A stretch of DNA of 64,000 nucleotides, taken from Calothrix sp. FI2-JRJ7. GTDB taxonomy: Bacteria > Cyanobacteriota > Cyanobacteriia > Cyanobacteriales > Nostocaceae. Below are positions 45,335 through 54,219 of the stretch, piece by piece (within the stretch, counting starts at the first letter, position 1; each line of letters begins with the position of its first letter). A program made the position numbers and the translations under genes. The notes under the pieces are model-generated. The model saw nothing but the letters and a program-made list of their open reading frames with translations, searched no databases and was not told the DNA's origin. The stretch covers positions 123,497-187,496 of the forward strand of contig JAHHGX010000078.1 in assembly GCA_019359675.1 (NCBI GenBank), given 5' to 3'.

Positions 45335-46183
45335 TTGGCGAAACAACGACTCGATACTTTACTTGTCGAACGAAACTTATGCACCTCTCGTGCGTTGGCA
45401 CAGCGTCTCATCCAAGCAGGAGAGGTGACAGTTGATGGTAACATAATTGATAAAGCTGGAACCGAAATAGACACAGGCGCCTCTATAACAGTTAAAAAAA
45501 AATCTCGCTTCGTTTCCAGAGGCGGCGAAAAACTAGCAAAAGCACTCTTAACATTTAATATAGATGTACAAGAGCGTGTGTGCTTAGATGCGGGTATCTC
45601 CACAGGTGGTTTTACAGACTGTTTACTCCAAGCAGGAGCTAAATTAGTTTACGGAGTAGACGTTGGTTATGGTCAAGTAGACTGGAAACTGCGAAACGAC
45701 CCCAGAGTCATTTTATTAGAACGCACAAACATCAGACATCTCACACCAGAACAAATATACAAAAACTCCCCCCCTTATCAAGGGGAGGTTGGGGAGGGAT
45801 TAGAACAACCCAACTTTATAGTCGTCGATGTCTCATTTATTTCTGTCGTCAAAATACTACCAGCCCTCTGGCGCCTTTCCCAACCACCGCGAGAAATGGT
45901 ACTACTAGTAAAACCACAATTTGAAGTTGGAAAAAACCGAGTTGGCAAAAAAGGAGTAGTGCGTGACCCACTCTTACAAGCTGACGCTATTTACCAAGTT
46001 TTGCAGACAGCACAAGAACTTGGATGGAAATATAAAGGTTTAACGTGGTCGCCAATTACAGGACCCGCTGGAAATGTAGAATACTTACTGTGGTTATCAA
46101 TGGAAAGTATAACAGCGCCATTAGAACTTGAAGCAATCAAGCAAATAACTGTTACAGCAATAAATGAAATAAACAAATCGTAG
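45335..46183 (+). CDS. TlyA family rRNA methyltransferase (hemolysin-like)
   Basis: 282 residues from a TTG start. An S4 RNA-binding domain (QRLDTLLVERNLCTSRALAQ, about 2-60) precedes an FtsJ-like methyltransferase (CLDAGISTGGFTDCLLQAGA, YGVDVGYGQVDWKL, FIVVDVSFISV, LVKPQFE). The family 2'-O-methylates rRNA. Between residues of about 145 and 155 the sequence SPPYQGEVGEGL is encoded by an in-frame copy of the family E DNA repeat, which looks inserted. The TAG stop lies in a family B repeat. Confidence 0.9.
   Translation: MAKQRLDTLLVERNLCTSRALAQRLIQAGEVTVDGNIIDKAGTEIDTGASITVKKKSRFVSRGGEKLAKALLTFNIDVQERVCLDAGISTGGFTDCLLQAGAKLVYGVDVGYGQVDWKLRNDPRVILLERTNIRHLTPEQIYKNSPPYQGEVGEGLEQPNFIVVDVSFISVVKILPALWRLSQPPREMVLLVKPQFEVGKNRVGKKGVVRDPLLQADAIYQVLQTAQELGWKYKGLTWSPITGPAGNVEYLLWLSMESITAPLELEAIKQITVTAINEINKS
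45766..45799. repeat. Family E repeat inside the tlyA coding sequence
   Basis: CTCCCCCCCTTATCAAGGGG and AGGTTGGGGAGGG match the C-rich/G-rich dispersed element seen in gaps at 22303 and 23273. It keeps the tlyA frame open. Confidence 0.78.
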
Positions 46184-46224
46184 AAACGTGATTAATGTAG
46201 AGACGTGATTAATCACGTCTCTAC
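46180..46224. repeat. Dispersed palindromic repeat family B, with partial duplication
   Basis: GTAGAAACGTGATTAAT stands before a full GTAGAGACGTGATT / AATCACGTCTCTAC palindrome. The first copy contains the tlyA stop codon. The element ends 5 bases before the cp12 stop on the other strand. Confidence 0.85.
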
Positions 46225-46228
46225 ATAT

Positions 46229-46504
46229 TTATACGTCGTAAACGCGACATTCAACTGCTTCGGGATGCAACGAGCAATATTTGTCTAAAGAAGTCTTAAC
46301 TTGAACTTCTTTACTACGGTGTGATTTTTCAGCTTGTAGCTCTTCAACGATATCCCAAGCTACTGCACACTCTTTTGAAGTATCACCATGTAAACCACAT
46401 GCATTGCGTGCTTCTACAATTGATTCATGAATTACGTGTTCAATAGTACGTTCACCTTCAGAGGAACTTACTGTGGATTGAATTGCATCTAATGTATTTT
46501 GCAT
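46229..46504 (-). CDS. CP12 domain protein
   Basis: 91 residues. CP12 is a redox-sensitive linker that binds GAPDH and phosphoribulokinase in the dark. The N-terminal cysteine pair lies in RNACGLHGDTSKECAVAW, the core in DIVEELQAEKSH, and the C-terminal pair in YCSLHPEAVECRVYD, the segment that enters the GAPDH active site. The N-terminus is about 15 residues longer than classical CP12. Its likely partner Gap2 is encoded at 3.2 kb. Confidence 0.92.
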   Translation of the reverse strand: MQNTLDAIQSTVSSSEGERTIEHVIHESIVEARNACGLHGDTSKECAVAWDIVEELQAEKSHRSKEVQVKTSLDKYCSLHPEAVECRVYDV

Positions 46505-47090
46505 TTTGACTCTCGCTTGGATATTTAACTAGACAATAAATGAAATATCTTTAAGTACTTCGGTTTTAAGAGCGTAAATTAGGCGCCGCAAGGCATTAAT
46601 ACTTAGTTCTGATTAAATATTAGGTAAAATTACCTGTCAGCCTTTGAAAGCGTTGCTTTATTCACCTTAACCTAACATACCCAGTGTAAACTAATGTTTA
46701 TGAGATTGTCGGGTGGTAATAACCGTCATTTAACTTGATATACATGACCGGATAACACTCCGATATAATTATGGAATTAAGTAAATTTTAATTCTGCATT
46801 AACTGTTACAGTTTGCATAAATTTTATCTTCATTAATCAGAGAGTTTTTCATTAAAACGTCAATATTTATCTGTAGAAATTAATTATACTTTATAAAAAG
46901 TTACATCAGCGCATTGTTACTAAACGAAGTCCGTACAAAGCTGAAAGTCTTGATAAATAAGGATTTTTATTATAGGAGTGTATTTTTTGTTTCTTGATTT
47001 TTAATTTCGATTTACGTAGGTTGAGCAAAATATACATATGATTAACAATTCGCAATTAATATAATTGTGAATAAGCATAACTACTTATAA
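46505..47090. other. Gene-free stretch upstream of cp12
   Basis: AT-rich. It must contain the cp12 promoter, but I see no clear motif, gene or RNA. Confidence 0.5.
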
Positions 47091-47154
47091 AGAAACCGGG
47101 TTTCTACGCAAAATCGTCATTTCTATTACAGATTTTCACAGAAACCCGGTTTCT
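47091..47154. repeat. Dispersed palindromic repeat family A, copy 4
   Basis: AGAAACCGGGTTTCT and AGAAACCCGGTTTCT flank ACGCAAAATCGTCATTTCTA. The core closely matches copies 2 and 5. Confidence 0.87.
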
Positions 47155-47228
47155 AGGATTTGATATAAGTTTTTTAAGTGATAAGTATATGAATTGCCAA
47201 TATAAAAATGGGAACAATATATAAATAA

Positions 47229-47351
47229 ATTATTGAAACTGGCGAGCAATTTTTTTCTCCAGATACGGCAGAACGCTTGCAACGAATTATATGGAACTCA
47301 GAAAAACCTGTTCGTATGATTGAAACACCTGTTTATAAGTTTGCGGCATGA
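47229..47351 (+). pseudogene. C-terminal remnant of an unidentified small gene
   Basis: An open frame without a start codon codes ETGEQFFSPDTAERLQRIIW and ends PVRMIETPVYKFAA. It reads like the end of a small antitoxin-type protein (compare SPETV/TPETA phrases in MqsA/YgiT-like proteins), but the identification is weak. A stop directly precedes it. Confidence 0.4.
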
Positions 47352-47386
47352 TATATAAATTTATGGCGCCATTACTGTTATGTTAT

Positions 47387-48736
47387 TCAAAGATTATCAG
47401 GTTTCAGCCAGCCTAGTTCTTGTTGCAAGCGATGTAGAATCGTTTCTTTCGGAACAGTAGCGAGTATTTCTTGTATAACAGTACTGGCGCCAAATTGTCC
47501 CCAAGTACACCCAGCTTCAAGATATACTTTAGCAGCTTTGCCAATTGCAACGGCGCCATATCCAGCAATACCCGACTGTACCAAAGCACTGCCAATAAAC
47601 CCAGTAATATTAGCAGGGTTATCACCAGTTACTACAGAAGCACTTTTATCGAATCCGAATACAACGCTTGTTCCCAACTCCCCAAGTAATAAACCACCCG
47701 AACTTAAAAAAATCGTCTTGAGAATTTTTCCAGCTTGATACCCAGTCATTGGTAAACCGTAAACCTTTGCGAGAGAACGAATTAAAGCAAGGTCAGCAAC
47801 CACACCACCAAACACATCAAGTACAGCAATAGGATTTAACGCTACAGCCAAAGCTTTATACTTTGCAAACTGCCATATTAACTCTTCAGCTTGCTGTTCG
47901 CGTGCATCGATTGTTTTTTGAGCTATGATTTCCTCAGTTAACTTAGCTTGTACCAAAGCATTCAGCGCTAAAAGTGACCGACCCTCACGGTTGAGAATAT
48001 TTAATATAGTTTTTCTTAACTCATCAACTTGGGGTGGTAAAGTTTCCCACTCATAGTCAACTCGTCCATCAGGATACTCAACCCGCACCTCTAAAGGAGA
48101 AGGTTCTGCTGCTACCATCACAATTTCATCGGGTTGCAAAGGTTTTTCTAACAAATTCCCGGCGCCTAACTGCTGCAAATTGCGATAAACTGTCTCTCTA
48201 TCGGTATCAGGATATAAATCAACCTTGTTAAACACCAAAATTAAAGGTTTCTGAGACTTGCGTAACTCCAACAAAGCATTATACTCAGTGCGCGTAATAT
48301 CACCCGACACCACAAACAAAATTAAATCAGCTTGTTGAGCCACATCCTTAGCCATTTTCGCGCGTATTTCACCCGCAATTTCATCTAACCCAGGTGTATC
48401 AATTAACTCCACCTGAACCTTTTCGCTAGGACTCCAACGTATCGAACGGGGGTATTGCGTCACACCATTAAGAGGTCCCGTTTGTAAAACCTTTTGTCCC
48501 AACAAAGCATTAAGCACCGAAGACTTGCCACGACTAACCAAACCAAAAGCAGCAATACGCACCACATTTTGGTCAAGCTTATTAAGAGTCGAGGTCAACA
48601 TCTCCAACTCAGGTTTAACTAAACCCGTCAACTCTCTCGAAGCAAGTCCCGACTTACGAAGACTATTGTACCAAGATAGAGTTTGGCGGAGACTAGCACG
48701 TGCGCGGTTTAAGTGACTTTCTTGTAAATTCGACAC
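47387..48736 (-). CDS. Membrane-associated GTPase (DUF697-like C-terminus)
   Basis: 449 residues. The GTPase domain has P-loop GLVSRGKSS (about 66-74), switch-region PRSIRW, DTPGLDE and NKVD. From about residue 290 a hydrophobic region (ALAVALNPIAVLDVFGGVVADLALI ... GYQAGKILKTIFLSSGG) resembles the DUF697 membrane segment of dynamin- and YcjF-like proteins. It probably acts at a membrane; such proteins are widespread in cyanobacteria with unknown role. The gene stands alone. Confidence 0.88.
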   Translation of the reverse strand: MSNLQESHLNRARASLRQTLSWYNSLRKSGLASRELTGLVKPELEMLTSTLNKLDQNVVRIAAFGLVSRGKSSVLNALLGQKVLQTGPLNGVTQYPRSIRWSPSEKVQVELIDTPGLDEIAGEIRAKMAKDVAQQADLILFVVSGDITRTEYNALLELRKSQKPLILVFNKVDLYPDTDRETVYRNLQQLGAGNLLEKPLQPDEIVMVAAEPSPLEVRVEYPDGRVDYEWETLPPQVDELRKTILNILNREGRSLLALNALVQAKLTEEIIAQKTIDAREQQAEELIWQFAKYKALAVALNPIAVLDVFGGVVADLALIRSLAKVYGLPMTGYQAGKILKTIFLSSGGLLLGELGTSVVFGFDKSASVVTGDNPANITGFIGSALVQSGIAGYGAVAIGKAAKVYLEAGCTWGQFGASTVIQEILATVPKETILHRLQQELGWLKPDNL

Positions 48737-48976
48737 AGCAGTAATAATTATAAGTTTGTATGTACCTTCGTTGTAAGCACTTTAGTGCTTCAAAACAATA
48801 ATTACAAAAATAACCTGACTTTGACATAATCATGCTTATAGAGTAAGAATGTATCTACAATTATGTCCAGTAAAGAAGAAATAATATATTACATAAGCGC
48901 GATTAACACAGGAACAACTTAGATAGAATAGTATTTACGCTACGCGACTAATGACAGTTATAATTTTGCGTTCTTT

Positions 48977-49879
48977 ATGTCCCCCTTTGCTTCACCTCCG
49001 ATACAAAAAATAGATAGTAAGGTCGCGCGTGTGAAAGGTGTAGAACTTTACGTGTTACGTTTAGACTTGGTGCATCCGGTTATTAGTGGTAACAAATGGT
49101 TTAAGTTGAAATATAACCTTGAAGCAGCGAAACGAGAAAATTTAGATACTATACTTACTTTTGGCGGCGCCTATTCTAATCATATACACGCGACTGCGGC
49201 AGCAGGTAATTTATTTGGCTTTAAAACTATAGGTGTTATTCGGGGAGAAGAGACATTACCACTTAACCCGACATTAGAGTTTGCCAAAAGTCAGGGGATG
49301 CAGCTTGTATATGCAGATAGACAAACTTATAAACAAAGAAATAGCGAAACGCTACGTCAAGATTTACTATCATGCTTTGGTAAGGTGTTTATAATTCCTG
49401 AAGGTGGTTGTAATTTGGATGGGGTAAGGGGTTGTAGGGAAATTATTAGTCAAGATTTTGAGTTTGATATTGCGTGTATAGCTTGCGGGACTGGGACGAC
49501 TTTAGCGGGTGTTGCACTTTCTTTGAATACTAAGCAGCATTTAATTGGTTTTCCTGTTTTAAAAGGGGGAGATTTTTTAAAGCAAGATATTCAAGGTTTA
49601 ATGGCACCGTACCAACGTAATATAAATGTATCGTGGGAGTTAATATGTAATTATCATTTTGGTGGTTATGCAAAGGTTAATGATGAGTTGTTAAGGTTTG
49701 CGCGCGAGTTTGAGATGGAGTATGGTGTACCGCTTGATTATGTGTATACTGCTAAGATGTTTTATGGTGTTATGGATTTAGTTAAAGAAGGGTATTTTGA
49801 TGGGCGTCGTGTTTTGTTGATACATACTGGTGGTTTACAGGGAAATGCTGGCAACGGATATAACGGATGTAACGGATGA
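48977..49879 (+). CDS. ACC deaminase/D-cysteine desulfhydrase family PLP enzyme
   Basis: 300 residues. The PLP lysine lies in ISGNKWFKLKYNL and the phosphate-binding region in FGGAYSNHIHATAAAG. CGTGTTLAG and the end IHTGGLQG are also typical of the fold II family. Many members are D-cysteine desulfhydrases; the ACC deaminase activity is less likely without further evidence. The last residues (NGYNGCNG) come from a 9-bp tandem repeat that also provides the stop. Its stop directly abuts that of the dgt remnant. Confidence 0.85.
   Translation: MSPFASPPIQKIDSKVARVKGVELYVLRLDLVHPVISGNKWFKLKYNLEAAKRENLDTILTFGGAYSNHIHATAAAGNLFGFKTIGVIRGEETLPLNPTLEFAKSQGMQLVYADRQTYKQRNSETLRQDLLSCFGKVFIIPEGGCNLDGVRGCREIISQDFEFDIACIACGTGTTLAGVALSLNTKQHLIGFPVLKGGDFLKQDIQGLMAPYQRNINVSWELICNYHFGGYAKVNDELLRFAREFEMEYGVPLDYVYTAKMFYGVMDLVKEGYFDGRRVLLIHTGGLQGNAGNGYNGCNG
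49850..49879. repeat. 9-bp tandem repeat at the end of the PLP enzyme gene
   Basis: GGCAACGGATATAACGGATG with one more TAACGGATG-type unit is the reverse complement of the GTTACATCC array at 25852. It encodes asparagine-glycine-rich codons and then TGA. Confidence 0.78.
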
Positions 49880-50595
49880 TTATCTGATGGAGATGCCGCT
49901 AAATTTTTGAAATAAGCTGGTTGCATAAGAGTCGCTCATTCCTGATATATAATCGGTGATGCGTAAGATTTTGTGATATGTGTCTTCGCTTTCGAGTGGA
50001 CGATATTTTTCTGGAAGCATTAGCGCTATTAATTCACCTTTTTTACTGGTACGTAAAGCTGCATCGACAAAATGAGCAAATAATTTCCCTAAAACTTCGT
50101 AACCTGCTATTCGCATTCCTAATATATCTGGATGTAGGAAAACTTTTTTAGTGACGGTTTTGGAGATGTTTTCTAATTGTGGTATTGGCGCCATTATACC
50201 AAGATGCAAAACCTTGACGTATAGAATCCTCACCCGAATGACCAAAAGGGGGATTACCAATATCATGTGCTAAACAGGCAGCCGAAACAATATCTCCAAA
50301 GTCAGAGCCGCTCAACTCATACTTTTGCAATTGATGACGCTTAACAACTTCGTAACCAACTATTCTGCCAAGCGAACGTCCAACACAAGAAACCTCTAAG
50401 CTATGAATTAACCGCGTGCGAATATAATCGTTTTTAGATAATGAGTAAACCTGAGTTTTATCTTTAAGGCGCCGAAACGGAGAAGAAAAAACAATACGGT
50501 CACAATCATGATTGAAAACAGGTTCGGTCTAATTGTAAATCTTCTGGCGCCTGTTTTCCCAAACGCTGCGGAGTCAAAAGTCGTTTCCATTCCAT
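49880..50595 (-). pseudogene. dgt: dGTPase-like HD-domain gene, broken
   Basis: From the ATG at 50595 MEWKRLLTPQRLG starts a Dgt-type protein. A shift near 50522 precedes [22 protein letters not shown], then [16 protein letters not shown] and the HD motif [19 protein letters not shown]. After about 50190 roughly 200 codons are missing, and the C-terminal part ([22 protein letters not shown]) continues in another frame to 49880. A family C repeat begins 4-6 bases before the start codon. Confidence 0.88.
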
Positions 50596-50598
50596 AAA

Positions 50599-50661
50599 GT
50601 AGGGTGCGTGACGCTAACAACAATCTTAAAACGAAGCGCAAGTCTAGTAGCGTCACGCACC
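50599..50661. repeat. Dispersed repeat family C, copy 3
   Basis: GGTGCGTGACGCTA and TAGCGTCACGCACC ends flank about 35 bp, just upstream of the dgt remnant. Confidence 0.82.
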
Positions 50662-50696
50662 AGGGTATTATGTAAATGCGTGACGCTACAAGTGGT

Positions 50697-50760
50697 TGGT
50701 GCGTGACGCTACCAGCATTAAATAAAAAATGGGGTTAGTAATGGCGTCACACACCCTACG
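50697..50760. repeat. Dispersed repeat family C, copy 4
   Basis: GGTGCGTGACGCTACC and GGCGTCACACACCCTA ends, 35 bp after copy 3. A single extra arm (TGCGTGACGCTAC) lies between them, so these may be nested insertions. The lipoprotein stop codon is at 50756, inside the right end. Confidence 0.8.
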
Positions 50761-51232
50761 ATTCTGGTTTTGTGCAATACTGATTAAGCTCGCTGACAGA
50801 ACTATCGAATTGTGCAGCAGCATCAGTAGCATTTTTAAGTGCTGTATCTATATCTCCTTTTGCTTTTTGAATTGTCGCTCGTCCAGCAGTTGAAGCTTCA
50901 GCTTTTTTTGTAGAACCAAGTGCTTTACCTGCTATTTCTACGTTTTTACTAAGTGTTTCAAAAGTCTTGACAAATTTACCCTGATACTCTTTTAACTTTT
51001 CATCGCTTAAATTCAAGTCGCGAATTTTTTTAGTAACGTCTTCTAATTCTTTGGCAAGTTTTAAACTAGTTGACACCTGGGCGCCTTTATTTTTATCAAT
51101 TAATGTAGTTCCTTCATTTACTTGCTTAATAAATCGTTCGCACTGAGCAACCTTACTGTCGCTACAGCCAAAAAGTGACAATGCCATACTGATGCTCACG
51201 GGAGCAATTATATACTTACGCCAAACCACCAT
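50756..51232 (-). CDS. Lipoprotein of unknown function
   Basis: 158 residues. It has an N-terminal signal with lipobox ALSLFGC and then a wholly helical domain (FIKQVNEGTTLIDKNKGAQVS ... IQKAKGDIDTALKNATDAA). Two cysteines (CERF near the start, YCTK near the end) could form a disulphide. Similar helical lipoproteins are common in cyanobacteria without a known role. The stop overlaps a family C repeat. Confidence 0.78.
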   Translation of the reverse strand: MVVWRKYIIAPVSISMALSLFGCSDSKVAQCERFIKQVNEGTTLIDKNKGAQVSTSLKLAKELEDVTKKIRDLNLSDEKLKEYQGKFVKTFETLSKNVEIAGKALGSTKKAEASTAGRATIQKAKGDIDTALKNATDAAAQFDSSVSELNQYCTKPES

Positions 51233-51339
51233 TGATACCCATCACCATAAAATCCCAAACAATAGTATCCGATGATTCGACTATTTTGATAATTGTTCCG
51301 ATAATTCGATACATAAGCATCTTGTGAAGGTAACTTATT

Positions 51340-52062
51340 TTACCAATCTACGGGTAAACCCAAACTATCCAATCTTTGGGCATCTTTTAATAAAGGTTGA
51401 ATTTCGCCGTCAATGGCTATTTTACCTCCATAAAGCACTAGTGCGCGTTGTGTGACTCTCGCTAGCCAGTGTAAATCATGAGAAGCAACGAGTAAAGCTT
51501 TACCTCGCCAGTTTAATAGTACTTGCGCGAGTTTACGGCGCCATGCTGGGTCAAGTCCAGTAGTAGGTTCATCGAGTATCAGTATATCGGGTTCTAGAAC
51601 AAGAATTGCTGCTAAGGCTGCTAGGCGCCTTTGTCCACCCGAAAGTTCATGTGCAGAACGTCGCTCAAAAGCCTCTAAACCAAACTCAGCGAGTAAATGT
51701 CTAGCTTTGTCGATTGCTACGGCATTTGGAACTCCGTAGTTTCTTGGACCAAACGTAATATCTTCTAAAATGGTTGGCATAAATAACTGGTCGTTGGCAT
51801 CCTGAAAACCAAAACCAATATGGCGCCTTACTTCTGAAAAATTTTCGGGTTCTACGTGTATATTATTTATCAATATTTTTCCTGATTTTGGTTGCTTTAA
51901 ACCAATCAGGTTTTCGAGCAAAGTACTTTTACCCGAACCAGTGGCGCCCATTAAAGCTACTCGGTCGCCAGCTTTAATATCAAATGTAATTTCACTTAAT
52001 ACATTTGATTCTTTTGTATATGAATACACTAAATTATGAACGGCTAAAACAGGTTGTGACAT
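51340..52062 (-). CDS. cbiO: Cobalt/nickel ECF transporter ATPase
   Basis: 240 residues. ABC ATPase with Walker A GATGSGKST, Q-loop GFGFQDANDQLF, signature LSGGQRRLAAL and Walker B ILILDEPTTGLD. It powers uptake of Co2+ or Ni2+ together with CbiQ and CbiM, encoded just upstream in the same direction. The order cbiM-cbiQ-cbiO is usual. Co or Ni cannot be told from sequence alone. Confidence 0.92.
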   Translation of the reverse strand: MSQPVLAVHNLVYSYTKESNVLSEITFDIKAGDRVALMGATGSGKSTLLENLIGLKQPKSGKILINNIHVEPENFSEVRRHIGFGFQDANDQLFMPTILEDITFGPRNYGVPNAVAIDKARHLLAEFGLEAFERRSAHELSGGQRRLAALAAILVLEPDILILDEPTTGLDPAWRRKLAQVLLNWRGKALLVASHDLHWLARVTQRALVLYGGKIAIDGEIQPLLKDAQRLDSLGLPVDW

Positions 52063-52086
52063 TTAATAAATAGGGGAAAGGGATAA

Positions 52087-52728
52087 TTATAACCAGGATG
52101 CAATAGTTAAACTTAATGCAATAATGCTCATTAAGATGACTATGTAAATTTCTTTTGGTCGTAGTTCTGAGTTAACGGGCATTTCTCCTGTGTAACCACG
52201 CGCTATCATTGCGGCATAAACTCTCTCAGCACGGTCTAAACTACGAACGTATAATGCCCCTATCATTGAGGCACTAGCATAACGTAACCATCCAGCAGTT
52301 CCGTTCATTCCGCGTAACTGGGCGCCACGCTGCATTCTTTCGACTTCCGACAGCAATATTTCCATATACTGCCCAGCTAATAATAAGCTTTGTTTGAATG
52401 CACTTGGTAAAGGCAAAGATTTAAGCGCGATACCGAAACTATGGGGTGGCAGTGTAAGTAAAAAACTATTCATCGCTAGCAAACAAATTAACGAACGCAC
52501 CAGCAAGAAACTCGCGCGTTGCCAACCTAAAGGAAGTGCTAAGAATGATAAAAACAATAATTCAGTACCAAGTAAAGCCGCAAGTTTTGGAAGTCTTGCA
52601 CGCAATATACTAGCCCAAATTAATGCTAAAGCTCCATAAACACTAAGCATAGACCAAGCATTCTGTTTGAGCAAAGCACTACCGATGACAATTATTAAAG
52701 ATATATATAAACGTAGGGTTAGAGACAT
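52087..52728 (-). CDS. cbiQ: ECF transporter transmembrane component CbiQ
   Basis: 213 residues with about five membrane helices (LYISLIIVIGSALL, ELLFLSFLALPLGW, SIIALSLTIASWL). It has the cytoplasmic coupling motif MQRGAQLRGM and a second arginine-rich ARGYTGEM segment that touch the ATPase. It is the T-component of the metal ECF transporter, shorter than E. coli-type CbiQ at its N-terminus. Confidence 0.9.
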   Translation of the reverse strand: MSLTLRLYISLIIVIGSALLKQNAWSMLSVYGALALIWASILRARLPKLAALLGTELLFLSFLALPLGWQRASFLLVRSLICLLAMNSFLLTLPPHSFGIALKSLPLPSAFKQSLLLAGQYMEILLSEVERMQRGAQLRGMNGTAGWLRYASASMIGALYVRSLDRAERVYAAMIARGYTGEMPVNSELRPKEIYIVILMSIIALSLTIASWL

Positions 52729-52787
52729 AGTTATAAATAAGGTGATTTTGATCCCCCTTGTTATTCGGGGGTTAGGGGATCAATTTT

Positions 52788-53720
52788 TTAGCTTCTTTGA
52801 GCAGGAGCGCCTTTCATAATGCTGGCAAGACCAAATGCGAGACCAAAGCAAACGATAGAACCAACAATTCCAGCAATACTCGTGCCAATTTTGTCAAGCC
52901 CTTGCACTTGATAATCTGCAAAGGGTGTAGGAACCGCAACACGAACATTTTCTGCGAGTTTATCGAAACCCGTTTGTTCTGATACCCAGTCCAACCCGTC
53001 AGGAAAAGCTGATGCAAATAGCGATAAGACTCCAGCAATTAGCAAAATACTCACAACAGGAACTAACCAACCTCTAAACTCGCGCTGCTCTCCTGGCAGT
53101 AAATCTGGTCGTGCGGTCGCAAGATAAGTAAGTACTCCTCCAGTAATTAGCCCTTCTCCAACACCAATTAAGATGTGAATACCTGTCATTGAAGGTAAAA
53201 TAATATTAATTGGCGCCGTTCCCGATAGTGCTAGTTGAATAGATGCTACTATTGCCGCTACCACAACACTAATACCAGCAGCAACTCCTGCTGCCAAGGG
53301 TAAGCGGCCTCTTTTACCACCTAATAACCGCAGCAAAGGTTGAGTTAAACTCCAACCGACCCAAACTCCGACTACACCCATATTTAAAATATTTGCCCCC
53401 AGAGCAGTAATTCCACCATCGGCAAATAATACTGCTTGAATAATCAAGACTGTGGCAATAGAAAGCGTTGCTGCCCAAGGACTACCCAAAATTACTGCCG
53501 CTAAAGTTCCACCTAACAAATGACCACTGGTACCACCTGCTACAGGAAAGTTAATCATTTGTGCGGCAAAAACAAATGCCGTCGTTAATCCTAAAATCGG
53601 TGCGCTACGTACACCAAATGCATTTTGAGCGCGTTTCACCGCAATCGTAAGCGCTGCAACACTCGCTACTCCTGTTACCGCAGCTACCGATGGAGATATA
53701 AACCCATCAGGAATATGCAT
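52788..53720 (-). CDS. cbiM: ECF transporter substrate-capture protein CbiM fused to a PDGLE (CbiN-like) part
   Basis: 310 residues. The metal-binding N-terminus MHIPDGFISP is essential in this family: after removal of Met the His2 region captures Co2+/Ni2+. Helices and the signature FPVAGGTSGHLLGG follow. From about residue 215 come an extra helix, the FPDGLDW (PDGLE) loop and a last helix, corresponding to the separate CbiN/NikN subunit. The unit is therefore complete with cbiQ and cbiO. Confidence 0.93.
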   Translation of the reverse strand: MHIPDGFISPSVAAVTGVASVAALTIAVKRAQNAFGVRSAPILGLTTAFVFAAQMINFPVAGGTSGHLLGGTLAAVILGSPWAATLSIATVLIIQAVLFADGGITALGANILNMGVVGVWVGWSLTQPLLRLLGGKRGRLPLAAGVAAGISVVVAAIVASIQLALSGTAPINIILPSMTGIHILIGVGEGLITGGVLTYLATARPDLLPGEQREFRGWLVPVVSILLIAGVLSLFASAFPDGLDWVSEQTGFDKLAENVRVAVPTPFADYQVQGLDKIGTSIAGIVGSIVCFGLAFGLASIMKGAPAQRS

Positions 53721-53980
53721 GATTTTCTCCAGTTTTTAATGTCATTTTTGATACTCTACCACCCAAAAAAATGTTGATATATAAACTTAATAAAAAACAA
53801 AACATTCACAAATTTTCAATGCCCGTATGGGGGATTATAAATACTTCTTAAGAGTCATTGACAGCCAAATTTTTCGTATTTTTACATACATACGTCATAT
53901 TACAAATATCAAAAATATTTTTCAAATTATGTAATTTTATTTATTATTACACTTATTTTTTTACTAAACACTTTTACTTT

Positions 53981-54005
53981 AATAATAATAATAATAATCA
54001 TATTT
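53981..54005. promoter_or_regulatory. AAT microsatellite, possible Fur box
   Basis: Six AAT units end in C-ATATTT. AATAATAATAATCATATTT matches the 19-bp Fur consensus at 14 positions by my count. It lies between the divergent cbiM and multicopper oxidase genes. The rest of the 53721-54219 gap is very AT-rich without other features. Confidence 0.35.
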
Positions 54006-54219
54006 ATATATAACAAAATATAGTTAGAGATAGTTATGAAATTTATTCTTTTGAGTATATTCATCACATCAATTTACAAGTCAGTATTCTTTGTTAAGAA
54101 TCAGTCCTTAGATACTTGAGATTTATTGACAACAGTCTATACTTAATATAATATTTACATTAGTTGCGAAAAGTTGGCAGCTATACTTATTGTTTTGTTT
54201 TGCAAAATAATCTTAAACC

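Noticed and set aside
53721..53860. Cobalamin riboswitch before cbiM
   Set aside because: The AT-rich leader shows no GCCACTG box or other riboswitch core; the gap is too poor in G and C to fold like one.
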